6,461 nucleotides of DNA from CAIYRG01 sp035577685 (GTDB lineage: Bacteria > Pseudomonadota > Alphaproteobacteria > Micropepsales > Micropepsaceae). Of the stretch, positions 1 through 5,832 are shown in pieces. The notes beneath the pieces are model-generated. The model did no database searches. It was not told the origin of the DNA and saw nothing but the letters and a program-made list of their open reading frames with translations. Position 1 is the first letter of the stretch, and each line of letters begins with the position of its first letter. The stretch spans positions 1-6,461 of the forward strand of contig DATLVC010000122.1 in assembly GCA_035577685.1 (NCBI GenBank), written 5' to 3'. Position numbers and translations under genes: made by a program.

Positions 1-1068
1 GGTGATGAGCCCGGTGGATGGACGAAACTCGCGTGCCGGATCTTCAGCATAAAGCCGCACTTCGATCGCGTGACCGCGCGGCGTGGGCAAAGCCGGTGTA
101 GGCAGAACGAATTCGCCCGCCGCCTGACGGATCATCCATTCCACCAAATCGATGCCGAAGATCTCTTCGGTGACAGGATGCTCGACCTGAAGCCGCGTAT
201 TCACTTCGAGGAAATAGGCTTCCTCGCGCTCGACGTCATAAACGAATTCCACCGTTCCCGCGGATTCATAGTCCACCGCCTTGCCCAGTGCGATGGCGCC
301 CATGCGCAACGATGCCCGCAACGTATCGCTTAGATTTGGGGCGGGTGTTTCTTCCATCACTTTCTGATTGCGCCGCTGCAGCGAACAGTCCCGTTCCCCC
401 AGCGCCAGCACCGCGCCCTTGCCGTCACCGAAAATCTGCACTTCGATATGGCGTGCCTGCGCGACATAGCGCTCGACGAACAGCCGCGCATCGCCGAAAT
501 TGCCGCCGGCGAGCCGCGCCACGGACACGAAACGCTGCGCCAGATCGTCGGCATCGCGGCAAAGCTGCATGCCGATGCCTCCGCCGCCTGCCGTGCTTTT
601 CAGCATGATGGGATAACCGATGCGGGCCGCTTCGGCCGCCGCATGGTCCACGCTGTCCAGCACGCCGCTGCCGGGCAGGAGCGGCACCCCGGAACGCGCC
701 GCAATCTCGCGCGCAGTGTGTTTCAGCCCAAAGGCGCGGATATGCTCCGGCCGCGGGCCGATGAAAGCGAGGCCTTCCGCGGCAAGCCGTTCGGCAAAAC
801 CCGCATTCTCCGAAAGGAAGCCGTAACCCGGATGCACCGCCTCGGCGCCGCTTTCGCGCAGAGCCGAAAGGATCGCATCGATGTTGAGATAGGTTTCCGC
901 CACACCTCCCGGGCCGAGACGCATCAAACGGTTGGCCATGCGCATGGGCAGCGTGAAGCGGTCGGCGTCGGAGGATACCCCGATTGCCGTGATCCCGAGC
1001 CGCTTCAGCGTGCGAATGATGCGCGCTGCGATCTCGCCGCGATTGGCAATCAGGACCGATCGAAACAT
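1..1068 (-). CDS. Guanidine/urea carboxylase, N-terminal biotin carboxylase part (partial, runs off left edge)
   Basis: The reading frame stays open from an ATG at 1068 to position 1, giving 356 residues of a protein that is usually about 1,200 residues long. It starts MFRSVLIANRGEIA, the standard beginning of a biotin carboxylase domain. Visible motifs are HPGYGFLSEN (79-88), FGLKHTARE (113-121), K157 with the ATP-grasp glycine loop GGGGIGM (161-167), RHIEVQ (206-211), ERDCSLQRRNQK (225-236), and EVNTRLQVEHPVTE (288-301), which holds the catalytic arginine R292. The FGLKHTA and STAGGGGIGM segments resemble urea carboxylase more than acetyl- or propionyl-CoA carboxylases. The enzyme uses ATP and bicarbonate to carboxylate biotin, then urea or guanidine; the carboxyltransferase and biotinyl domains lie outside the window. 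The gene starts 10 bp after the upstream DUF1989 gene and is the last operon gene seen. Family annotation would say urea carboxylase; the guanidine-type riboswitch and DUF1989 partners argue for guanidine. Confidence 0.93.
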   Translation of the reverse strand, partial: MFRSVLIANRGEIAARIIRTLKRLGITAIGVSSDADRFTLPMRMANRLMRLGPGGVAETYLNIDAILSALRESGAEAVHPGYGFLSENAGFAERLAAEGLAFIGPRPEHIRAFGLKHTAREIAARSGVPLLPGSGVLDSVDHAAAEAARIGYPIMLKSTAGGGGIGMQLCRDADDLAQRFVSVARLAGGNFGDARLFVERYVAQARHIEVQIFGDGKGAVLALGERDCSLQRRNQKVMEETPAPNLSDTLRASLRMGAIALGKAVDYESAGTVEFVYDVEREEAYFLEVNTRLQVEHPVTEEIFGIDLVEWMIRQAAGEFVLPTPALPTPRGHAIEVRLYAEDPAREFRPSTGLIT

Positions 1069-1078
1069 GCGTTCCGTC

Positions 1079-1720
1079 TCACGCGTTCCAGATCAGCACG
1101 CCCACGGGCGTCGGCCGGAAACCATTGCAGGGATTGTTGACCTGCGGGCAATTGGAGATGACGCAGAGCACGTCCATGTCGGCCCTCAGCTCGACATAAT
1201 CGCCGGGCTTGGAGGCGCCATCCACGATCGCCAGCTCACCGTCAGGGCGGATCGGCACGTTCATGAAGAAATTTATGTTGGGCACGATATCGCGCTTGCT
1301 CATGCCGTATTTGGCAAGCTCCACCACGAAATTCTCGCGGCAGGCATGCATATAACGCGTGTGATGACCGAACCGCACGGTATTGGCCTCGCAGCTGCAA
1401 GCGCCAGCGGAGGTGTCGTGGTCGCCGACCGTATCGGCCAGCATGGTCGCCATCACCCGTCCACGATTGGAAAGGATGGGCGTTTGCGCGCCGATATAGG
1501 CATAGCCCTGGGCAGCCAGCGTCGCCTGCGCGCAATAGCGCTCAGCCGGGTCCTCCGCCGAATAGAACAAGGTGTCGACCGCCTGCTGTCCTTCGGAATC
1601 GATGATCCGGAGATATTGCCCTTTGCGGATGATGCCGGACCAAGGATTGCGCGCCGGAATGATGTGATCGAAGACGGCGGTATCCGGCGTCCGCTGCGAG
1701 CTTATGCGTGTCTCCGTCAT
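1079..1720 (-). CDS. cgdB: DUF1989 protein, UAAP2 type: predicted carboxyguanidine deiminase subunit
   Basis: This 213-residue protein is full length for the shorter DUF1989 family, annotated urea carboxylase/amidolyase-associated protein 2. Family motifs include QAVDTLFY (46-53), SNRGR (84-88), GDHDTSAGACS (99-109), MHACRENF (124-131), SKRDIVPNINFFMNVP (141-156), YVELRADMDVL (175-185) and NCPQVNNPCN (190-199). H101, C108, C191 and C198 are candidate metal or catalytic residues by analogy with zinc-containing DUF1989 structures; this is inference. The family acts with the UAAP1-type partner as carboxyguanidine deiminase, converting carboxyguanidine to allophanate plus ammonia. The start ATG overlaps the partner's stop codon in an ATGA arrangement, implying translational coupling and balanced subunit production. 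No signal peptide is seen, so it is cytoplasmic. The A/B lettering is recalled from the literature and may be swapped. Residue 98 is Val where I recall Cys in most relatives. Confidence 0.9.
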   Translation of the reverse strand: MTETRISSQRTPDTAVFDHIIPARNPWSGIIRKGQYLRIIDSEGQQAVDTLFYSAEDPAERYCAQATLAAQGYAYIGAQTPILSNRGRVMATMLADTVGDHDTSAGACSCEANTVRFGHHTRYMHACRENFVVELAKYGMSKRDIVPNINFFMNVPIRPDGELAIVDGASKPGDYVELRADMDVLCVISNCPQVNNPCNGFRPTPVGVLIWNA

Positions 1721-2556
1721 GGAATGGCCCTCGGACCAATGAAGGAATCGGTGTTTTCAAAACCGCGAATGGCTTCGTCGCTTGCGGTGCGGCAGAAATC
1801 ATCGGCCTCAGGCGGTGGCGATTGCCACAGCATTGCGCGCACAGCTTTGGGTTCCCAATGCGCGCCGGGACTCAAAGGATGCGGACAATTCGACACCACG
1901 ACCAGCAGGTTCATTTCGGCGCGCAGATCGACATAGTCGCCGGCCTTCAGGGCGTTCTCCTGCCAGACCAGGCGGCCGTCCTCGACTGTCATGAGCGGAG
2001 CGAAGAATGTGATGCAGGGGCCGACATCGCGCGGGCCAAGCCCGTGCTTGGCGGCGGCCAGCAGGAAATTGTCGCGCGTGTTGCGCAAACCCGCAGCCGT
2101 GCCATATTTCCGTGCATTGCTCTGCGGCGTGCTGCCGCCGGCAAGGCAATCATGCAGGCCGCAGCTATCGGCGGTGATCGACGCAAGCACGCGGCCCATA
2201 TCGGAGAACAGCAATTTCCCGCCGGCCATGCGCGCGGTCCATTGCAGTTTCACCGTGTCGGCGGGATTGAATCGCTCGCTTGGATCGTCCGCATTCCATA
2301 AGAAAAGCGAGACGCCCGGCGTCGCACTATCGTTGATGAGCCGCAGCGTGACGCCGCGGGGCAGCCAGGCCGGCCAATACCATCCCGCCGGAATCGCCTC
2401 TTCGGCAAGCACCGCCTCGGGCGGAATGGTGCACGGGTTTCCGGTAAGGTTGCGCGTCGGACGCTTGGCATTGGCTTCAGCCCCGCGCGCTTTCAACTCC
2501 ATGTAACGCTGACGATAAAATTCCGGCGTCTGTTCGATATTGCTTTCGGTGCTCAT
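1717..2556 (-). CDS. cgdA: DUF1989 protein, UAAP1 type: predicted carboxyguanidine deiminase subunit
   Basis: This 279-residue protein belongs to the longer DUF1989 family, urea carboxylase/amidolyase-associated protein 1. The DUF1989 core spans about residues 52-245. It contains SDMGRVLASITADSCGLHD (118-136), RDNFLLAAAKHGLGPRD (161-177), YVDLRAEMNLLVV (208-220) and NCPHPLSP (223-230). An N-terminal extension of about 50 residues is rich in charge and includes the start MSTESNIEQTPEFYRQRYME. The C-terminal tail of about 35 residues carries CRTASDEAIRGFENTDSF (255-272), a pattern I recall in this subfamily. It should pair with the downstream UAAP2-type protein as carboxyguanidine deiminase. 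The ATG at 2556 is preceded by GGGGAA with a 4-nt spacer. The 92-bp leader in front holds the guanidine-II-like riboswitch, so this start is the likely control point for the deiminase pair, and probably for the carboxylase by coupling. Unlike its partner it lacks Cys in the position corresponding to GACS. Confidence 0.9.
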   Translation of the reverse strand: MSTESNIEQTPEFYRQRYMELKARGAEANAKRPTRNLTGNPCTIPPEAVLAEEAIPAGWYWPAWLPRGVTLRLINDSATPGVSLFLWNADDPSERFNPADTVKLQWTARMAGGKLLFSDMGRVLASITADSCGLHDCLAGGSTPQSNARKYGTAAGLRNTRDNFLLAAAKHGLGPRDVGPCITFFAPLMTVEDGRLVWQENALKAGDYVDLRAEMNLLVVVSNCPHPLSPGAHWEPKAVRAMLWQSPPPEADDFCRTASDEAIRGFENTDSFIGPRAIP

Positions 2557-2581
2557 GCCGTTCCCCGCGGCTTTCGCCGGG
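2557..2581 (-). promoter_or_regulatory. Predicted riboswitch expression platform and Shine-Dalgarno of the UAAP1-type gene
   Basis: After P2 the transcript reads GAAAGCCGCGGGGAACGGC and then the ATG. The Shine-Dalgarno is GGGGAA (2566-2561), 4 nt from the start codon. The 3' strand of P2, CCCGGC (2581-2576), can instead pair with GCCG (2571-2568) and, past a bulged C2567, with GG (2566-2565). This makes a GAAA-capped hairpin that traps part of the Shine-Dalgarno. The pairing excludes P2, so ligand stabilisation of P2 should free the site: an ON switch for translation. A second small hairpin, GCCG (2571-2568) with CGGC (2560-2557), would also hold the Shine-Dalgarno in its loop. The pairings are visible in the sequence; the switching mechanism is inferred. 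Confidence 0.6.
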
Positions 2582-2624
2582 CCGTCCCGGCAACGCGCTG
2601 TCGAGCCCGGGTCGTCCCGTGCTC
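2574..2624 (-). promoter_or_regulatory. Guanidine-II (mini-ykkC) riboswitch aptamer, two ACGR hairpins
   Basis: Read on the minus strand, two tandem GC-rich hairpins lie in the ATPase-DUF1989 gap. P1 is GAGC-A-CGGG (2624-2616), loop ACGA (2615-2612), CCCG-G-GCTC (2611-2603): two 4-bp helices around an A-G mismatch. P2 is GCCGGG (2591-2586), loop ACGG (2585-2582), CCCGGC (2581-2576), extendable by a U-G and a U-A pair to 2593/2574. The linker is about 9 nt. Two stems with ACGR tetraloops closed by G-C pairs, just upstream of a ribosome-binding site, are the defining consensus of guanidine-II RNA; the loop CG dinucleotides kiss and each loop binds one guanidinium. The downstream genes belong to the guanidine degradation pathway. 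No U-tract follows either hairpin, so they are not intrinsic terminators. I recognised this by eye, without a covariance search. Confidence 0.85.
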
Positions 2625-2648
2625 CGTGATGTCTTACGGCCTGCGCCG

Positions 2649-3566
2649 CTACTCCACACTGTCATGCACATCGGCAAGGCGGATCATCGGCGGATAGCTG
2701 TCGCCTTCATCCTCATGGGGCGCCGAATAGATCAGTTCTTCCAGCCGCGTCTTGGTGGCAAGAAATTCGGGCGAAACGATTTGCGCCGCACTGCGTGGCC
2801 GCGGCACCGGAACCTCGATCAGCTCCTGCACCTGGCCGGGATGCGGCGACAGCACCAGAATGCGGTCGGCGAGGAAGATCGCCTCTTCGAGATCGTGGGT
2901 GATGAACACGATAGTGATATCGATCTGCCGCCAGATCTCCAGCAGATGCGACTGCATGCGGCAGCGTGTCTGGGCATCGAGCGCGCCGAACGGCTCGTCC
3001 ATCAGAAGAATGCGCGGCTGATTGGCCAACGCGCGGACAATCGCCACACGCTGCTTCATGCCGCCCGACAGCTGGTGCGGGTAGGCGTCGGCAAATTTTT
3101 CGAGCCCCACCAACGCCAACCATTGCAGCGCCTGGCGTTCGGCTTCCAACCGTGAATGGCCGTTTGCCTGCGGGCCGAACATCACGTTCTTCTTCACGGT
3201 CAGCCAGGGAAACAGCGTGTAGCCCTGAAACACCATGCCGCGATCGGTGCCGGGGCCGTCCACGGGGCGGTTCTCAAGCAGAACCTCGCCACCGGATTTT
3301 TCCTCAAGCCCCGCAATGATGCGCGCCAATGTCGATTTCCCGCATCCCGACGCACCGATCACGCAGAGGAATTCGCGGCGATAGGTGGAGAAATTGATGT
3401 CGTGCAGCGCGACGGTTTCGTGTCCGTTCTGCTGAAACACCTTTTCCAGATGGCGGACCTCAAGGATGGTCTCACGCTGCTTCAGCCGCTCGAAGCGCGC
3501 CCGCACGGATGCCGATTGATCCAAATAGGATGGCAGGGTCTGCAATGGAGAAACGATCTGGTTCAT
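2649..3566 (-). CDS. ABC transporter ATP-binding protein, nitrate/sulfonate/taurine-type importer family
   Basis: This 305-residue protein is a complete ABC ATPase. It has Walker A GASGCGKST (71-79), Q-loop Q114, signature LSGGMKQR (166-173), Walker B ILLMDE (186-191), D-loop ALD (195-197) and switch histidine H224 in FITHD. The sequence GMVFQGYTLFPWLTV (110-124) and the C-terminal layout fit the NrtD/SsuB/TauB group. An N-terminal extension of about 33 residues precedes the domain. It is cytoplasmic and should power the adjacent permease. The gene begins 7 bp after the permease stop, so the two are co-transcribed and probably coupled. Given the catabolic genes behind it, guanidine is the likely cargo; urea or another small nitrogen compound is possible. 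The SsuB and TauB labels often given to such proteins should not be taken as substrate evidence here. Confidence 0.93.
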   Translation of the reverse strand: MNQIVSPLQTLPSYLDQSASVRARFERLKQRETILEVRHLEKVFQQNGHETVALHDINFSTYRREFLCVIGASGCGKSTLARIIAGLEEKSGGEVLLENRPVDGPGTDRGMVFQGYTLFPWLTVKKNVMFGPQANGHSRLEAERQALQWLALVGLEKFADAYPHQLSGGMKQRVAIVRALANQPRILLMDEPFGALDAQTRCRMQSHLLEIWRQIDITIVFITHDLEEAIFLADRILVLSPHPGQVQELIEVPVPRPRSAAQIVSPEFLATKTRLEELIYSAPHEDEGDSYPPMIRLADVHDSVE

Positions 3567-3573
3567 GCGGCCC

Positions 3574-4536
3574 CTATGCGGTCTTCACCAGACCGCGATC
3601 CCACGGAAAGATCTGCCGTCCGATGAGCGCAAGGATCATATCCATGCCGAGGCCGAGAATCCCAATCATTGCGATGGCGGCATAGACATTGGCGAAGTGC
3701 TGAAAACGCGCCTGTTGCGTGATGAAGAAGGTGATCCCCGATGTGGTCCCGATCAATTCGGCGATGATGAGATAGGTCCAGGCCCAGCCCAGAAGAATGC
3801 GTTGATCGCGATAAAGATCGGGTAGGATCGCGGGAATGACGACGCTTCGTAATAGTTGGGAATTCTTCGCACCTAAGGTCAGGGCCGCTTCGACGAGAGC
3901 GCCATCGAGCTTGCGCGTGGTGTTGGCGATGATAAGAACCTGCTGAAACAGCGTGCCGATCACGATGATGGCAATCTTCGGCCCGTCATAAATGCCGAGA
4001 ATCGCAACCGCGAGCGCACCGAAGGCCGGCGCCGGCAAATAGCGGAAGAATTCGATGAAAGGTTCGGTCAGGCGCGCCACCGGTGCGTAGGCACCGGACA
4101 GCACGCCCAGCGGAACCCCGATGACCGAAGAAATGACGAAGCCCCAGAAGATGATCTGGATGCTGTGCCACAGGCTTTCATGCAGCCATTGGCCGTCGCG
4201 CGTTTCCGGCGCCGTGGTGAAGGAGGTGTAGAAGGCGCGCGCGACCTCGTCCGGTGCTGGCAGATAGATGGGATTGCTCGGTACGCCCGTGGGCAACGGC
4301 ATATGGGCCGCCTGCGCATCGGCAGCCGCGCCGTCGAAAGCGCTTCTGTCCATCCGCATGCCGGGCTGAAGATAGCTGACCGAGCCCGGATCGGTGATCA
4401 AGACTTGCGGATGCCAGATCGCCGGCGCGTAGCTCACCAAACACCACAGCGCGACCGGCAGCACGAAGGACAGAATGCCGAGAATCAATTTCGCGCGCGG
4501 GTTGACGGGCCGGCTGACCTGGAGCCATTTTTTCAC
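3574..4536 (-). CDS. ABC transporter permease, nitrate/sulfonate/taurine-type importer family
   Basis: This 320-residue inner-membrane protein has a first hydrophobic segment at about 17-37 and a cluster of hydrophobic segments from about 125 to the C-terminus. The EAA loop that docks with the ATPase is EAALTLGAKNSQLLRSVVIP (216-235), with the conserved glycine at 222. Between the first segment and the transporter core lies a polar stretch at about 40-120 containing LPAPDEVARAF, a typical permease entry motif. This makes the protein longer than SsuC/TauC-type permeases, which I recall at about 250-280 residues. The start is GTG at 4536, the only in-frame initiator after the upstream stop. A strong Shine-Dalgarno lies 24 nt upstream, farther than normal. 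The substrate is inferred from context to be guanidine. Confidence 0.92.
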   Translation of the reverse strand: MKKWLQVSRPVNPRAKLILGILSFVLPVALWCLVSYAPAIWHPQVLITDPGSVSYLQPGMRMDRSAFDGAAADAQAAHMPLPTGVPSNPIYLPAPDEVARAFYTSFTTAPETRDGQWLHESLWHSIQIIFWGFVISSVIGVPLGVLSGAYAPVARLTEPFIEFFRYLPAPAFGALAVAILGIYDGPKIAIIVIGTLFQQVLIIANTTRKLDGALVEAALTLGAKNSQLLRSVVIPAILPDLYRDQRILLGWAWTYLIIAELIGTTSGITFFITQQARFQHFANVYAAIAMIGILGLGMDMILALIGRQIFPWDRGLVKTA

Positions 4537-4560
4537 GGACGTACCGAAAGAATGGGCGGT

Positions 4561-4568
4561 TCCCTCCT
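4561..4568 (-). promoter_or_regulatory. Distant Shine-Dalgarno of the permease gene, overlapping the binding-protein stop codon
   Basis: AGGAGGGA (4568-4561) overlaps the TAG stop of the binding-protein gene and is the only good ribosome-binding sequence before the permease GTG at 4536. The 24-nt spacing is too long for direct use. A short stem, ACCG (4560-4557) with CGGT (4546-4543), could loop out the interval and leave about 6 nt. Translational coupling to the upstream gene is an equally good explanation. Confidence 0.45.
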
Positions 4569-5559
4569 ATTGCAAGGCCGCCGTGGTGAGCGACGGATCG
4601 ATATACGGATCGACGGCTTCGGCCTTTTTATAAACGGCGTTCTTCACATTGAATTTGTCCGCATTCGCGGTCGAGCCATAGATCGAATCCAGGCCCGGTC
4701 CCTTGGCGAAGGCTTTCTTGCCGTCGGCGAGGTCGAGCAGATGCGTGCCCGCGAGAAATGCCTTGTAGGCGGCGGGAGACAGCCCGTCGCGGGCCGACAT
4801 AATCTTCACCGCATCGTCCTGGGTCTTGGGGTCGTTGATGTAATGAACGGCGCGGTCCCATACTTTGATCAGCTTCACCCAATCGGCCTTGTGCGCGGCC
4901 AAGCTCGCGGGCGAAACGGTCAGCACGTCATAGATGAGGCCCGGCGCCTGGGCCGAGGTATAGATCGGCGTCGAGCCCGGGAGGTTCTTCATCGCCTGGC
5001 CGGAACTCGGCTGCCATGCGGCGATGGCCGCGACCTGGCCGGAGCCCAGCACTTGCGGCGTCTCATTCGTCTTGCTGTTGACAAGGGTCACGTCCTTTTC
5101 GCTCATCCCGGCTTTTTCCAGGCCGTTCACCAGCAGAAGGTGATCGACCAAGCCCATTTCCACGGCGACCTTCTGGCCCTTCAAATCCTTCAGGCTTTTG
5201 ATGCCCGGCTTGGCCACGACCATGTCGTTGCCGCTCGAATAATCGGTCAGCATCACCATCACGCCTTTGCCGCCGCCCGAACCCATCACCAGCGTATCGC
5301 CATTGGTGGCGAGCACCGCATCGAGCTTGCCGGCCGAGAACGCATCGAGCGATGCCGAATAGTCGAACCACTCGAACGCCACGTTGATGCCAGCCTGCTT
5401 GAGCCAGCCTTTGTCGATCGCCACCTGCCAGGCGACAAACCCCGGCCAGTCGCTGTAGCCGATCTTCAGGGGGCCCGGGGCGGGCGCGGCGCTCGCGGCT
5501 CCGGCGGCCAACGACAAGACAAGACCGAAGGTGACGGCAAGGCGTTTGGTGATTTTCAT
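4567..5559 (-). CDS. ABC transporter periplasmic substrate-binding protein, NMT1/SsuA-like
   Basis: This 330-residue protein begins with a classic signal peptide: KITKR, a hydrophobic core at about 7-20, and an ASA cleavage site near residue 24. The mature part opens with LKIGYSDWPGFVAWQVAIDKGW (31-52), typical of nitrate/sulfonate/taurine-type binding proteins. It continues with LKDLKGQKVAVE (123-134), a conserved hinge region, and AAIAAWQP (177-184). There is no lipobox cysteine, so it is soluble in the periplasm. It captures the substrate for the adjacent permease and is the first gene of the operon, directly behind a sigma-54-type promoter. The ATG at 5559 is supported by GAGAGGG (5570-5564) with a 4-nt spacer. 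The ligand is predicted to be guanidine or a related small nitrogen compound because the downstream genes degrade carboxyguanidine; the sequence alone does not fix it. Confidence 0.93.
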   Translation of the reverse strand: MKITKRLAVTFGLVLSLAAGAASAAPAPGPLKIGYSDWPGFVAWQVAIDKGWLKQAGINVAFEWFDYSASLDAFSAGKLDAVLATNGDTLVMGSGGGKGVMVMLTDYSSGNDMVVAKPGIKSLKDLKGQKVAVEMGLVDHLLLVNGLEKAGMSEKDVTLVNSKTNETPQVLGSGQVAAIAAWQPSSGQAMKNLPGSTPIYTSAQAPGLIYDVLTVSPASLAAHKADWVKLIKVWDRAVHYINDPKTQDDAVKIMSARDGLSPAAYKAFLAGTHLLDLADGKKAFAKGPGLDSIYGSTANADKFNVKNAVYKKAEAVDPYIDPSLTTAALQ

Positions 5560-5592
5560 GATGCCCTCTCATGGCGTGATTCAGTCTAAACG

Positions 5593-5608
5593 TGCAATCA
5601 TTGTGCCA
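5593..5608 (-). promoter_or_regulatory. Sigma-54 (RpoN) promoter of the transport/catabolic operon
   Basis: The minus strand reads TGGCAC (5608-5603), five bases, TTGCA (5597-5593). This matches the -24/-12 consensus with correct GG-to-GC spacing. Transcription should start near 5582, leaving a leader of about 23 nt before the binding-protein ATG at 5559. Sigma-54 promoters need an enhancer-binding activator; for a nitrogen-scavenging operon NtrC is the natural candidate. The position directly before the first gene supports function. Confidence 0.85.
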
Positions 5609-5634
5609 TGGCGTTAATTCAAAAAATTTAGATA

Positions 5635-5647
5635 TATCAGCATGTTA
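5635..5647 (+). promoter_or_regulatory. Predicted IHF binding site upstream of the sigma-54 promoter
   Basis: TATCAGCATGTTA matches the IHF consensus WATCARNNNNTTR at every position. An A/T-rich tract (5621-5634) lies beside it, as is common at IHF sites. It sits about 30 bp upstream of the -24 element, where IHF typically bends DNA to bring a distant activator to sigma-54 polymerase. Confidence 0.6.
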
Positions 5648-5657
5648 TATGGCTTCA

Positions 5658-5680
5658 TGCGCTTCCACTGTTGCGCTGCA
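5658..5680. promoter_or_regulatory. Candidate upstream activator site (weak)
   Basis: An imperfect dyad, GCGC (5659-5662), ten bases, GCGC (5673-5676), is followed by TGCA. It lies about 50-70 bp upstream of the -24 element, beyond the IHF site, where an NtrC-type enhancer would be expected. It does not match the usual NtrC consensus (TGCAC-N7-GTGCA) well. Another palindrome, TTGCGCAA, is at 5698-5705. Confidence 0.2.
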
Positions 5681-5711
5681 CACAAAAACGGCAGGTCTTG
5701 CGCAAATTAAT

Positions 5712-5744
5712 GGCGGGTGGGCGACGCAAAAAATCCACCCCGCC
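5712..5744. repeat. Inverted repeat / potential stem-loop in the divergent intergenic region
   Basis: GGCGGGTGG (5712-5720) pairs with CCACCCCGCC (5735-5744), nine pairs with one bulged C and a 14-nt loop containing an A-run. It lies upstream of both predicted transcription starts, so it may not be transcribed. Its right arm overlaps the first bases of the plus-strand promoter motif, which would allow a repressor or structural role; none is demonstrated. Confidence 0.4.
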
Positions 5745-5772
5745 TGTCGATCCTTACCGGCGTTGTTCGTCG
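5741..5772 (+). promoter_or_regulatory. Predicted ECF sigma-factor (ECF42-like) promoter of the first DGPF gene
   Basis: CGCCTGTCGAT (5741-5751), a 13-base gap, and GTTCGTCG (5765-5772) recur with identical spacing before the second DGPF gene. TGTCGA would be the -35 element, and CGTC at 5768-5771, 17 bases further on, the -10 element. ECF41/ECF42-type promoters are recalled to carry TGTC-type -35 and CGTC- or TTC-containing -10 elements, and DGPF genes are characteristic ECF42 targets. The ATG lies 60 nt downstream. Confidence 0.65.
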
Positions 5773-5821
5773 TGGAGGTAAGCAGGGTTCGATCCCCGAA
5801 ACACCCGGCTCAAGACGAACA
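5764..5821. repeat. 8-bp inverted repeat around the DGPF promoter -10 and leader
   Basis: TGTTCGTC (5764-5771) is the exact inverse complement of GACGAACA (5814-5821), with 42 bases between. The left arm overlaps the proposed -10 element, so as RNA only the right arm would be transcribed. The second promoter copy has no matching partner. It may be an operator or chance. Confidence 0.3.
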
Positions 5822-5832
5822 GGAGATCCAAG

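Noticed and set aside
448..1936. Long plus-strand open frames (448-1140 and 932-1936)
   Set aside because: Both are antisense to clearly recognised carboxylase and DUF1989 genes and show no family resemblance.
2576..2624. Intrinsic terminator or REP-type repeats after the ATPase gene
   Set aside because: No T-run follows either hairpin, the two differ in sequence, and both have ACGR loops next to a start codon, which the riboswitch explains better.
4165..5589. A 474-codon open frame on the plus strand
   Set aside because: It lies antisense to the binding-protein and permease genes, has no recognisable domain, and is rich in Arg/His/Gly/Ala as expected for the complement of GC-biased codons.
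5560..5760. Guanidine-I (ykkC) riboswitch before the binding-protein gene
   Set aside because: I looked for the conserved ykkC blocks on the minus strand and found none, and the predicted sigma-54 start leaves only about 23 nt of leader.
5784..5800. tRNA-like T-arm (GGGTTCGATCCCC)
   Set aside because: Only three stem pairs form, and there is no acceptor, D or anticodon arm around it.
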